The notes beneath the pieces are model-generated. The model saw only the letters and a program-made list of their open reading frames with translations. It made no database searches and was not told the origin of the DNA. From an uncultured Prevotellaceae bacterium (GTDB taxonomy: Bacteria > Bacteroidota > Bacteroidia > Bacteroidales > Bacteroidaceae), in contig CAMNHM010000063.1 of the NCBI GenBank assembly GCA_946539475.1, positions 1 through 15,333 of the forward strand: a DNA stretch of 15,333 bases. The letters run 5' to 3'. Positions 1-7,111 of the stretch are shown one piece after another. Numbering within the stretch: the first letter of the stretch is position 1; each line of letters opens with the position of its first letter. Position numbers and translations under genes: made by a program.

Positions 1-828
1 GTCGAAGCCGAACTCGTTGTTCGTGCCGAAGGTGATGTCGGCCTGGTAGGCCTTCCTGCGCTCGGGCGAGTTGGGGCGGTGCTTGTCGATGCAGTCGACG
101 CTCAGCCCGTGGAACATGTAGAGGGGGCCCATCCATTCGGAGTCGCGCTTTGCCAGGTAGTCGTTGACGGTGACCACGTGGACGCCGTTGCCCGTCAGGG
201 CGTTGAGGAAGACCGGCAGCGTGGCGACGAGCGTCTTACCCTCACCGGTGGCCATCTCGGCAATCTTTCCCTGATGGAGGACGACGCCGCCGAAGAGCTG
301 CACGTCGTAGTGTATCATCTCCCATTTCAGGTCGTTGCCGCCGGCTGTCCAGTGGTTGTGGTAGTAGGCTTTGTCGCCGTCGATGGTAATGAAGTCTTTG
401 CGGGGGTCGCCGGCCAGCTCACGGTCGAAGTCGGTGGCAGTGACGATCGTCTCCTCGTTCTCGGCGAAGCGGCGGGCTGTATCCTTGACGATGGCGTAGA
501 CCTCGGGCATCACCTCGTTGAGGGCATCTTCGTAGACTTCGAGTGCCTCTTTTTCGAGCTTGTCGATCTTTGCGAAAATCTCGGCGCGCTCGTCGAGGGG
601 CGTCTGCTCGATGGTGGCCTTGAGCTCGTCTATCTGAGCCTTCTGCTCCTTGGCAGCGGCCTGCACCTGCTGTCGGATCTGCTGGGTGCGTGCGCGTAGT
701 TGGTCGTTGTCGAGCTGTTCTATCTTTGGCGTCTGTGCCTTTACCTTCTCGACGAAAGGCTGTATGAGTTTCATGTCGCGCGATGACTTGTCGCCGAAGA
801 GAGACTTGAGAATCTTGTTGAAATTCAT
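1..828 (-). CDS. secA: Preprotein translocase ATPase SecA, N-terminal part (cut by window edge)
   Basis: SecA is the cytoplasmic ATPase that drives unfolded preproteins through SecYEG. Only the first 276 residues are present; the frame runs off the left edge without a stop. The ATG at 826-828 is followed by a family-like N-terminus ([20 protein letters not shown]). Walker A is seen at about residues 192-199 (MATGEGKT), followed by [11 protein letters not shown] at 220-229 and [13 protein letters not shown] at 264-276, all SecA signatures of nucleotide-binding domain 1. In E. coli SecA the Walker A lies near residue 102-109, so this protein carries roughly 90 extra residues before it: a charged, helix-prone stretch (about 45-120) and a segment around [16 protein letters not shown]. 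Longer SecA proteins of this kind are known in Bacteroidota. The gene has its own promoter (box at 884-891) and lies downstream of the phosphatase-like gene on the same strand. Identification is very secure. Confidence 0.98.
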   Translation of the reverse strand, partial: MNFNKILKSLFGDKSSRDMKLIQPFVEKVKAQTPKIEQLDNDQLRARTQQIRQQVQAAAKEQKAQIDELKATIEQTPLDERAEIFAKIDKLEKEALEVYEDALNEVMPEVYAIVKDTARRFAENEETIVTATDFDRELAGDPRKDFITIDGDKAYYHNHWTAGGNDLKWEMIHYDVQLFGGVVLHQGKIAEMATGEGKTLVATLPVFLNALTGNGVHVVTVNDYLAKRDSEWMGPLYMFHGLSVDCIDKHRPNSPERRKAYQADITFGTNNEFGFD

Positions 829-883
829 GTTTCTATTTTGTGATTATATGTATGTCGTACAATGTTTTTTTTAATTCAGCGTG

Positions 884-918
884 CAAAGTTACACATTTTT
901 CCGCAGAAAACGGCAAAA
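884..918 (-). promoter_or_regulatory. Bacteroidota-type promoter for secA
   Basis: On the minus strand, TAACTTTG (plus 884-891) matches the -7 consensus TAnnTTTG of the Bacteroidota primary sigma factor. A TTTTG at plus 914-918 is a possible -33 element, though the 22-base spacing is a little long. The predicted leader to the secA ATG is about 50 bases. The box is followed by five bases and TGAA, an arrangement shared with other promoters in this window. The intergenic stretch 829-921 shows no convincing terminator for the upstream gene. Confidence 0.6.
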
Positions 919-921
919 ATC

Positions 922-2502
922 TTAAAATAATGGTTCTTGGGAGCACGCATTAGGTGCCCTGATGCGTATGGCACGCGATATGGTGGGCGCAATACGGTCG
1001 GTAGTGACGGGCGTCAGCGACTGTCCTGCCTCTACGTCGGCTCCATAGAAGATAATGGGAAACTGTGTGAACGATGCGACGGCGATCTCGCTCTGCTGCG
1101 TCTGCTCGTTAAGGATGGTCCATCCGGGTGCTACCTCGATGATGATGTCGCCGCAGCGTTGAGGATTGAATCCATTGCGGATTTTCTCCAGCTGCGCACT
1201 CTGGCTGGTGAGCAGCTGCAGCGACGTGTAGACGTTGCGCACGCCCGACATCATGGCAACGATCTCCTGTGCGCGGCTGGTGGCTTCGCTGATGCTGATC
1301 TTTTTCGTCTCGAGCAGCTTGTGGTTGAGGAAGATGTGGTTGCGGAAAGTCGTCTCGACATAGTTGCCCTGTCCCCAGATGGCTCCGAGGTACATGTTCA
1401 TCAGGTCGGCCGTACGGTTCGTGTAGAACGTCCCCGTGGGTATGCGGAAAGTGGCATAGTCGGCCGCCTCCACGCTGTTGTAACCCGTGCTGGTGATGAC
1501 ATAGAGCACGTCCTTCCGGCTGAAGAAGTGCTCGGTGTAGGCCATCAGCTTGCTCAGCTCGCGGTCGAGGCGTACGTAAGTGTCCTGAAGCTCCATCTGA
1601 CAGTCTGTCACACGCTGCTGTCCGAACGTGCCGGCATAGTATGTCAGCGAGAGCAGGTCTGTCACACGGTCAGTTCCCAAGCTGGTGTTGGCGATGCAGT
1701 ATTGGGCCATGTCGGTGACCTCGGCGTTGATGAGCGCGCTCTCCTTGTAGTCGATAAAACGGTTGCTGCCCGAGAACTTGTGCTTGAAGGGCTTGCTGAT
1801 GTTCGACTGCAGGAAATAGTTGTAGGAGCCTGAGAACTCGTGCAACGGCTCCCATGTCAGTCCGTTCAGCTTGCGGGCGGGTGCCTTGAGGCTGTTGTAT
1901 CCCTGCAGCCAGGTGGGTACGCTCTGCAGATAATACATCGACGAGCACCACTCGCCACTCTCGTCGTCGATCCAGAAGGCTGCGTCGGCGGCATGCCCTG
2001 CTGCAAGGATGGCAGCGTCGGCGGTGGGTGCTACGGCAAAGACGAGCGCCTTGCCGCCAGTGGCAACCTTCAGCTCGTCGCCCACGGTCGACGTCGACAG
2101 CCCCTCTGGCGACACGCTGGCCGACGTCAGCAGCCCTGTGGCTTTCGCGTCGTCGACACAGCCTGTGGGACGAAGTGTCTCGCGGTTCATCCACTGTCGG
2201 CCGATGATACTGTTGTAGTAAGGTGTCGTGCCGGTGATGATGGACGAGATGGCCGAGGCACGGTCGACAGGCGTAAAGGGGTAGGAGGCGTTGGCAAATA
2301 CCATGCCTTCGCTCAGCAGGCGTTTCAGGCCCCCTTCGGAGTAGAGTGGAGCGAAAGCCTCCATATAGTCGCTGCGCAGCTGGTCGATGACGATGTTGAT
2401 GACGAGGCGCGGCACATGCTTGGCTTGTGCCTCCTGCCCCTCGGCGTCGGTGCTGAATCCTAGTATGGCCAGCAGTGTGATGTAGAGGTATCTATTTGTC
2501 AT
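922..2502 (-). CDS. PafA-like alkaline phosphatase superfamily protein, probable pseudoenzyme
   Basis: 526 residues with a short N-terminal hydrophobic signal (about 5-22), so likely periplasmic. The overall pattern follows PafA-type phosphatases of Bacteroidota: VIDQLRSDY at 38-46 (D40 is the first metal ligand), ITGTTPYYNSIIG at 89-101, STVGDELK at 138-145, AILAAGHAADAAFW at 164-177, LQDTYVRLDREL at 305-316 and FPIIFYG at 481-487. The catalytic positions differ, however. Aligned from memory to PafA, the Asp/His metal pair in the DYVGH motif becomes T287/G291, the Asp-His of the ADHG motif becomes T339/G340, and the His of the THVP motif becomes Q480. The phosphate-binding Lys and Arg become T160 and D162, and Asn100 becomes R102. 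T77 may still align with the nucleophile. The frame is intact, so this is not a decayed gene; a binding, regulatory or scaffold role is inferred. Its start overlaps the DUF4105 gene by 11 bases, implying co-translation. Fold assignment is confident; loss of activity is an inference. Confidence 0.85.
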   Translation of the reverse strand: MTNRYLYITLLAILGFSTDAEGQEAQAKHVPRLVINIVIDQLRSDYMEAFAPLYSEGGLKRLLSEGMVFANASYPFTPVDRASAISSIITGTTPYYNSIIGRQWMNRETLRPTGCVDDAKATGLLTSASVSPEGLSTSTVGDELKVATGGKALVFAVAPTADAAILAAGHAADAAFWIDDESGEWCSSMYYLQSVPTWLQGYNSLKAPARKLNGLTWEPLHEFSGSYNYFLQSNISKPFKHKFSGSNRFIDYKESALINAEVTDMAQYCIANTSLGTDRVTDLLSLTYYAGTFGQQRVTDCQMELQDTYVRLDRELSKLMAYTEHFFSRKDVLYVITSTGYNSVEAADYATFRIPTGTFYTNRTADLMNMYLGAIWGQGNYVETTFRNHIFLNHKLLETKKISISEATSRAQEIVAMMSGVRNVYTSLQLLTSQSAQLEKIRNGFNPQRCGDIIIEVAPGWTILNEQTQQSEIAVASFTQFPIIFYGADVEAGQSLTPVTTDRIAPTISRAIRIRAPNACSQEPLF

Positions 2503-3667
2503 TGTAGCGGTGTATCATACATCTTATCAGCAAACATAATGCCACAATCAGCATTCCTTCGGCATATTCCTGCACGATGCTTCCCAGGAGGAAGGCGCAG
2601 AGCAGGATTTCGCTGATACGGAACCAGCGTGTGGGCCTGCGTCTGACGACTGTCGGCAGGAACAGCAGCGCCAGTGGGTTGAGCAGCAGGATCTGCAGGT
2701 TGGTGCTCGTCGTGGGGTGGGCTGAGAAGAACATCAGCAGCAGGATGCATCCTGCGAGGCCCGTTACGAGCATCAGCAGAGCGTCCCACCAGTAGAGTAT
2801 TGTGCGGCGCTTCCATTCATAGACAGCGATAATCGTCGACACTATTAATAATAATAATGTACACGCGCGAGGGGAAAGCGGAAACTCCTTCTCTGCCGTC
2901 TGCTGGCCCAGGGGCACCAGAATGTCCTTCCGCTTGACGAGCTTGTGCGGGCCGTCAGGCCGTGAAATCGTGGCTCTGTCGAAGTCGGTGTAAAGATTCT
3001 GTGGCAGGAATTGCTGCTCGCGCTGCGTGGTCGTGCGGTCGGCGCCCAGGCCAAGGAGCAGGTCGTTGCCGAAAGCCGCCCAGGGGTGCTGCTCCGTGCA
3101 GCGGTGGATGATCTGGCGGAAGGAGACGTCGTCGCTATCCTCGCGCGGTGCGTAGGCAACCTCTCCCTCAAGGCATTTCTCGATGATGTTGCGAGGGCGT
3201 GTCGAGCAGTTGTCGTAGAAGAAGTTGTAGCGGTAGACAGGGTCGCGGAGGTTGTCGGCGAGTGCCTGTCGCAGGCGCAGCTTCTCGGTGGGCGTGAGGT
3301 CGAGTATCTGCTCTTCCACTTGGCTTCCCCACTTCCTGTAGTATTGGCACCAGGCATTGAGGTTTGTGGTTGCCTCCAGCCGATAGTCGGTCTGTCCCAT
3401 TATGAAGCGCCACACGAAATGAGGCTTCTTGAAGTCGAACACACCGTAGTTGAACACCCAGTGGCGGTTGGTGTGCAGGTCATGGTAGTGTATGGCCGTG
3501 TGGCCGTAGAGGCTGTACACCTCATTGTGTGGCGAGCACGTAAGTAAGCCGATCTCCACGCTGTCCATATAGGCAGCCTGGCTCTCTTGCGCATGCATTG
3601 CCGTGCGCGTACCAACGATTGATACGAGCAGGAAAAGAGTCCTAAAAATGTTTTCAAAACGTTTCAC
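2492..3667 (-). CDS. DUF4105 / Lnb N-terminal periplasmic domain membrane protein
   Basis: 391 residues. An N-terminal signal (about 7-26, ending AMHAQ) is followed by a periplasmic DUF4105-type domain (about 35-265) with the family's hallmark motifs: LYGHTAIH at 53-60, FNYGVFDF at 72-79, YNFFYDNCSTRPRNII at 147-162 and AAFGNDLLLG at 197-206. The conserved His56 and Cys154 look like the dyad of a papain/NlpC-like fold, but no activity is established for this domain. About five hydrophobic segments follow (269-283, 296-314, 326-339, 351-366, 371-385), anchoring the domain in the inner membrane. The start is GTG at 3667: it is the only start that keeps the signal peptide, and an in-frame TAA lies four codons upstream. 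Its stop overlaps the start of the phosphatase-like gene, so the two are probably translated together. An envelope role is inferred; the substrate is unknown. Confidence 0.85.
   Translation of the reverse strand: MKRFENIFRTLFLLVSIVGTRTAMHAQESQAAYMDSVEIGLLTCSPHNEVYSLYGHTAIHYHDLHTNRHWVFNYGVFDFKKPHFVWRFIMGQTDYRLEATTNLNAWCQYYRKWGSQVEEQILDLTPTEKLRLRQALADNLRDPVYRYNFFYDNCSTRPRNIIEKCLEGEVAYAPREDSDDVSFRQIIHRCTEQHPWAAFGNDLLLGLGADRTTTQREQQFLPQNLYTDFDRATISRPDGPHKLVKRKDILVPLGQQTAEKEFPLSPRACTLLLLIVSTIIAVYEWKRRTILYWWDALLMLVTGLAGCILLLMFFSAHPTTSTNLQILLLNPLALLFLPTVVRRRPTRWFRISEILLCAFLLGSIVQEYAEGMLIVALCLLIRCMIHRYNDK
2846..2857 (-). repeat. Four consecutive TTA leucine codons (trinucleotide run)
   Basis: Within the first membrane segment of the DUF4105 protein, residues L271-L274 are all encoded by TTA, giving (TAA)4 on the plus strand. 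The surrounding genes use mostly CTG and CTC for leucine, so this run is out of character. It could be a small slippage tract or chance. Confidence 0.6.
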
Positions 3668-3671
3668 GATG

Positions 3672-3679
3672 CAAAATTA
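3672..3679 (-). promoter_or_regulatory. -7 promoter box of the DUF4105/phosphatase-like operon
   Basis: Minus-strand TAATTTTG matches TAnnTTTG exactly. It ends only four bases before the GTG start codon at 3667, so the expected transcription start falls on or next to the start codon, which would make the mRNA leaderless. Its TA overlaps the in-frame TAA that blocks any upstream start. No good -33 TTTG is seen at the usual distance, which lowers confidence. It is one half of a divergent pair with the box at 3725-3732. Confidence 0.45.
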
Positions 3680-3724
3680 CGCTATATTTTCGAGTTTCAG
3701 TGCGTTTAGTTCGATTTTTTTTAA

Positions 3725-3732
3725 TAATTTTG
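3725..3732 (+). promoter_or_regulatory. -7 promoter box of the barrel protein/lptC/CNNM operon
   Basis: TAATTTTG is an exact TAnnTTTG match, 22 bases before the ATG at 3755. It is followed by CAAGC and TGAAAC, the same downstream arrangement seen at the ppiD-like promoter. No clear -33 TTTG is present; the upstream part is a T-rich run (3713-3722). Predicted leader is about 15-18 bases, A-rich, without a Shine-Dalgarno sequence. Confidence 0.6.
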
Positions 3733-3754
3733 CAAGCTGAAACAAAGATTCATC

Positions 3755-5059
3755 ATGAAAAAGAGAATATTCGGCAGCCTTTTCGCTGCCATTCTGACAT
3801 TATCGGCAACTGCTCAGACCTCGCAGAGCGGTACTATCTCCCCGTATAGCCAATATGGCTTGGGGACGCTGGCCGACCAGTCGCAGGCCTTCAGCCGAGG
3901 TATGGGTGGCACTGGCATCGGAATGCGCAACGGTACACTTGTCAACACCCTCAACCCTGCTTCCTTCTCGGCAGTCGATTCCCTGACGATGCTTTTCGAC
4001 GTGGGGCTGTCAGGCCAGTTCACCAATTTCAAGGAGCAGAATGTCAGTGTCAACACTCGTAGTGCCGACTTCGACTACGCCGTGGGCCTTTTCCGCATGC
4101 GCAAGCATCTGGGCGTCAGCTTCGGCATCCTGCCGATGAGCGATGTGGGATATAACTACCAGCGTACATATTACGTGAACCCGTCCGTCGGCAACCTCAC
4201 TGAGCTGTACACGGGCTCCGGCGGCCTTCACAAAGCCTTCGTCGGCGCTGGCTGGAATCCCGTGAAACCGCTGTCCGTAGGCTTTAGCCTGGCCTATCTG
4301 TGGGGCAATTACAAGCGCACGGCAACTACCTATGCCGCTGGTAGCGTCAGCTCGCTGAATCAGCTGTCGAAGACTTACGAGGCCACTGTCAACAGCTATG
4401 CCCTCGATCTCGGCCTGCAGTGGCAGCAGCCGATAGGACGGAAAGACAGGCTGACGCTGGGAGCCACCTTTGGGCTCGGCCATAAGCTGGGTGCAGATCC
4501 TAAACTTGACATTATCAACCAGAACACATCGACGCTCGTCAGCGATACTACGTCGTTCACCGTGGCCGACGGCCTCGAGCTGCCCATGAGCTATGGCGTG
4601 GGCTTCTCTTGGGTGCACCAGCAAAGGCTGACCCTCGCCGCCGACTTCTCGCAGCAGAAGTGGGGCAGCATCGATTATCCAAACTACGACGAGTCGACGG
4701 GGCGCTATGCGTTGCGCAGCGGCCTGCTGAAGGATCGCACGCGGATGAGCGTGGGCCTCGACTATGTCCCCGATCCTACCCATCCCACCAAGTACTTGAT
4801 GCACGTACACTATCGTTTCGGAGTGGCCTATGCGTCTCCCTACTTTACCGTGAACGGACAGGACGGGCCGAAGGAGCTGAGCATTACTGCCGGCTTGGGC
4901 ATACCCGTCTTGAATAAGCGCGAGAGCCGTTCGGTCGTGAACTTCAGCGCTCAATGGATCCGCTCGTCAGCCAAGGATCTCATTACTGAAAACACATTCC
5001 GGTTCAACGTGGCCTTGACCTTCAACCAGATGTGGTTCGCGAAGTGGAGGATTGACTGA
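3755..5059 (+). CDS. Putative outer-membrane beta-barrel protein
   Basis: 434 residues with a clear signal peptide (MKKRIFGSLFAAILTLSATAQ, cut after about residue 20). The mature N-terminus has the pattern of FadL/OmpP1-like Bacteroidota outer-membrane proteins: SPYSQYGLGTLADQ at 29-42, RGMGGTGIGMRNG at 48-60 and NPASFSAVDSL at 67-77. The rest alternates polar and hydrophobic residues in amphipathic strands separated by short turns, and the C-terminal strand is aromatic-rich (FRFNVALTFNQMWF). A barrel in the outer membrane is therefore likely; the cargo, if any, cannot be read. It is the first gene of an operon: two bases separate it from lptC. That suggests a function tied to envelope biogenesis, such as lipid or LPS handling, but this is inference. 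PorV-like or other barrel families are alternatives. Confidence 0.75.
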   Translation: MKKRIFGSLFAAILTLSATAQTSQSGTISPYSQYGLGTLADQSQAFSRGMGGTGIGMRNGTLVNTLNPASFSAVDSLTMLFDVGLSGQFTNFKEQNVSVNTRSADFDYAVGLFRMRKHLGVSFGILPMSDVGYNYQRTYYVNPSVGNLTELYTGSGGLHKAFVGAGWNPVKPLSVGFSLAYLWGNYKRTATTYAAGSVSSLNQLSKTYEATVNSYALDLGLQWQQPIGRKDRLTLGATFGLGHKLGADPKLDIINQNTSTLVSDTTSFTVADGLELPMSYGVGFSWVHQQRLTLAADFSQQKWGSIDYPNYDESTGRYALRSGLLKDRTRMSVGLDYVPDPTHPTKYLMHVHYRFGVAYASPYFTVNGQDGPKELSITAGLGIPVLNKRESRSVVNFSAQWIRSSAKDLITENTFRFNVALTFNQMWFAKWRID

Positions 5060-5061
5060 TA

Positions 5062-5733
5062 ATGGATAGTCGAAACATAAAAGGGCTGCTCGCGACGCTG
5101 CTTATCGTAGCGGTGCACCTGGCATGCTGCTTCTCTTGCACTGAGGCTCAGGAACATACTGCTGACGCCGTCAATCCTGAGGATTCGGCCTCGATGATGA
5201 CCAGCTACGGCGTGAACACGCTCATCAGCGATTCTGGCGTGATCAAATACCGCATCGTCACCGAAAGGTGGGAGGTGAACACCGTGCGTCAGCCATCGCG
5301 ATGGGAGTTTATGAAGGGAATTTTCTTCGAGCAGTTCGATGAGCAGTTCCACGTGCAGGCATTCATTCAGGCCGACACGGCGTGGTACTATGACAAGCTG
5401 CGCCTCTGGAAGCTACGCGGCCGCGTGAACATCCGTAACGTCAAGGGACTTATCTATACCAGCGAGGAGCTCTACTGGGACGGCTTGAAGCACGAGTTCT
5501 ACTCTACTGCCTTCTCGCGCGTCGTCACCCCTGAGCGAACGATGGAAGGCTCCTATTTCCGTAGTGACGAGAGTATGGAGCACTACCTCGTAACCAACTC
5601 CAAGGGCTCGTTCATGGCTGCCGACATGACTGGTGAGGACGAGGAACCCACGGCCGGCGAACCCGCTGACACCCTGCAGGAAGAGCCCACCGTACGTCCT
5701 GCAGCAACGAAGCACCGACGTAGTTATAATTAA
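5062..5733 (+). CDS. lptC: LPS export protein LptC (Bacteroidota type)
   Basis: LptC joins the inner-membrane LptBFG extractor to the periplasmic LptA bridge that carries lipopolysaccharide to the outer membrane. This 223-residue protein has an N-terminal hydrophobic segment (about 8-26) with Cys at 22, 23 and 26. None sits in a perfect lipobox, so it may be a lipoprotein or a single-span anchor. The LptC/OstA-type jellyroll is visible from about residue 75: GIFFEQFDE, ADTAWYYDK, LWKLRGRVNIRNVKG, YTSEELYWD, EFYSTAFSRV and then EGSYFRSDESMEHY, in the order usual for Bacteroidota LptC. The tail (about 185-223) is acidic then basic and probably disordered. It follows the barrel gene by two bases and precedes the CNNM gene by 16, so the three are one operon. 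Confidence 0.88.
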   Translation: MDSRNIKGLLATLLIVAVHLACCFSCTEAQEHTADAVNPEDSASMMTSYGVNTLISDSGVIKYRIVTERWEVNTVRQPSRWEFMKGIFFEQFDEQFHVQAFIQADTAWYYDKLRLWKLRGRVNIRNVKGLIYTSEELYWDGLKHEFYSTAFSRVVTPERTMEGSYFRSDESMEHYLVTNSKGSFMAADMTGEDEEPTAGEPADTLQEEPTVRPAATKHRRSYN

Positions 5734-5749
5734 CCTGCCCAGCATATAT

Positions 5750-7021
5750 ATGACATCACTCATCATAGGTCTGCTTATCACGATGGTCTTCTCGGCCTTC
5801 TTCTCAGGCATGGAGATCGCTTTTGTGTCGAGTAACAGGTTGCTGGCTGAAGTGGCGCGCGAGAAGAATGGCCCTTCGCAACGGGCACTCGACCTGTTCT
5901 ACAGCCATCCCAGCAATTTCGTCTCGACAATGCTTGTCGGCAACAACATTGCACTCGTCATCTATGGCATACTCTTTGCGCAGATATTCGACCAGACACT
6001 CTTTGCCTCGCTCGACGATGCCTCACGCGTCACTGCCGACACACTCCTGTCGACACTTGTCGTGCTTTTTACCGGAGAGTTCCTGCCGAAGACCATCTTC
6101 AAGGCGAATCCTAATGCGATGCTTTCCTTCTTCGCATTGCCGGCATGGGCTTGCTACGTCGTGCTGTGGCCAATCTCCCGATTCGCAACGCTATTGTCGA
6201 AGGGCCTGCTGCGTCTAGTCGGCGTGAAGATGGACAATGAAGGCGAGGACAAGGAGTTCACCAAGGTCGATCTCGACTATCTCGTGCAGTCGAGCATCGA
6301 TAATGCCCGCACCGACGACGAGATAGAAGAGGAGGTGCGTATCTTCCAGAATGCCCTCGACTTCTCAGAGACGAAGGTTCGCGATTGTATGGTGCCACGC
6401 ACAGAGATTGACGCTGTCGAGGATACTGCCACCATCGACGAGCTGAAGCAGCGCTTCGTCGAGAGCGGCCATTCGAAGATCGTCGTCTATCACGAGGATA
6501 TCGACCATATCATCGGATACATCCACTCTCAGGAAATGTTCCGAAATCCTACTGACTGGACGAAGAGCATCCGCCCGATGACCTTCGTCCCGGAGACGAT
6601 GCTTGCCAGCAAGATGATGCAGACGCTGTTGCAACAGAAAAAATCGCTCGGCGTGGTCGTCGACGAGTTTGGAGGCACCAGTGGCCTGATCTCCCTTGAA
6701 GACATCGTTGAGGAAATCTTTGGCGACATCGAGGACGAACATGACTCGGTGAACTACGTTGCCAAGCATCTCGACGACGGCGACTACCTGCTCTCAGCTC
6801 GCCTTGAGATTGCCAAGGTCAACGAGATGTTCGATCTCGACTTGCCTGAGAGCGACGAATATATGACTGTCGGCGGGTATATCCTCCATGAGTATCAGAG
6901 CTTCCCAAAACTTAACGAAGTGGTGCACATAGGGCGATTCGAGTTCAAAATAGTGAAGAATACGGCCACAAAAATCGAGCTTGTAAGGCTAAAAGTAGCC
7001 CCAAGCGACAATTTTTCGTAA
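5750..7021 (+). CDS. CNNM/CorC-family transmembrane protein with CBS pair
   Basis: 423 residues from the ATG at 5750. A longer in-frame start at 5633 would run through the lptC coding end and lacks homology. Domains in order: an N-terminal CNNM (DUF21) membrane domain, about 1-190, with FSAFFSGMEIAFVSSNR at 14-30, MLVGNNIALVIYG at 61-73 and TGEFLPKTIF at 108-117; a CBS pair, about 205-325, opening with VRDCMVPRTEI and ending GVVVDEFGGTSGLISLEDIVEE; and a C-terminal CorC/HlyC domain, about 340-415. Family members are linked to magnesium or other divalent cation transport, and in Bacteroidota the related GldE is tied to gliding-type secretion. Which applies here cannot be decided; there is no other gliding gene nearby. 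It is the last gene of the barrel-lptC operon. Confidence 0.9.
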   Translation: MTSLIIGLLITMVFSAFFSGMEIAFVSSNRLLAEVAREKNGPSQRALDLFYSHPSNFVSTMLVGNNIALVIYGILFAQIFDQTLFASLDDASRVTADTLLSTLVVLFTGEFLPKTIFKANPNAMLSFFALPAWACYVVLWPISRFATLLSKGLLRLVGVKMDNEGEDKEFTKVDLDYLVQSSIDNARTDDEIEEEVRIFQNALDFSETKVRDCMVPRTEIDAVEDTATIDELKQRFVESGHSKIVVYHEDIDHIIGYIHSQEMFRNPTDWTKSIRPMTFVPETMLASKMMQTLLQQKKSLGVVVDEFGGTSGLISLEDIVEEIFGDIEDEHDSVNYVAKHLDDGDYLLSARLEIAKVNEMFDLDLPESDEYMTVGGYILHEYQSFPKLNEVVHIGRFEFKIVKNTATKIELVRLKVAPSDNFS

Positions 7022-7050
7022 AAAAATGCCGTTGTTTCACGCAAAATTAG

Positions 7051-7058
7051 TACCTTTG
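7051..7058 (+). promoter_or_regulatory. -7 promoter box of the ppiD-like gene
   Basis: TACCTTTG fits TAnnTTTG and lies in the phrase TTAGTACCTTTG, which also occurs before rpmB. The box is 53 bases before the ATG. GTTTCA (7034-7039) and TGAAAC (7064-7069) form a six-base inverted repeat around it. A -33 element is weak (TTG at 7032-7034, spacing 16). The leader is A-rich (aaaaaacaaacaaattaa before the ATG). Confidence 0.6.
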
Positions 7059-7111
7059 TCGGCTGAAACGAAAAAAGCAGAATAAAAATCATAAAAAAAC
7101 AAACAAATTAA

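Noticed and set aside
937..1833. Long plus-strand open frame (298 codons) opposite the phosphatase-like gene
   Set aside because: No recognisable family, low-complexity Val/Asp/Leu-rich product, and exactly antisense to a gene with clear motifs. It is a codon-bias shadow.
4010..4954. Long minus-strand open frame opposite the barrel protein gene
   Set aside because: Antisense shadow; the plus-strand protein has a signal peptide, a barrel pattern and operon context.
5633..5749. Extended start for the CNNM-type protein
   Set aside because: The 39 extra residues are read from the lptC coding end in another frame; the membrane domain begins at the ATG at 5750.
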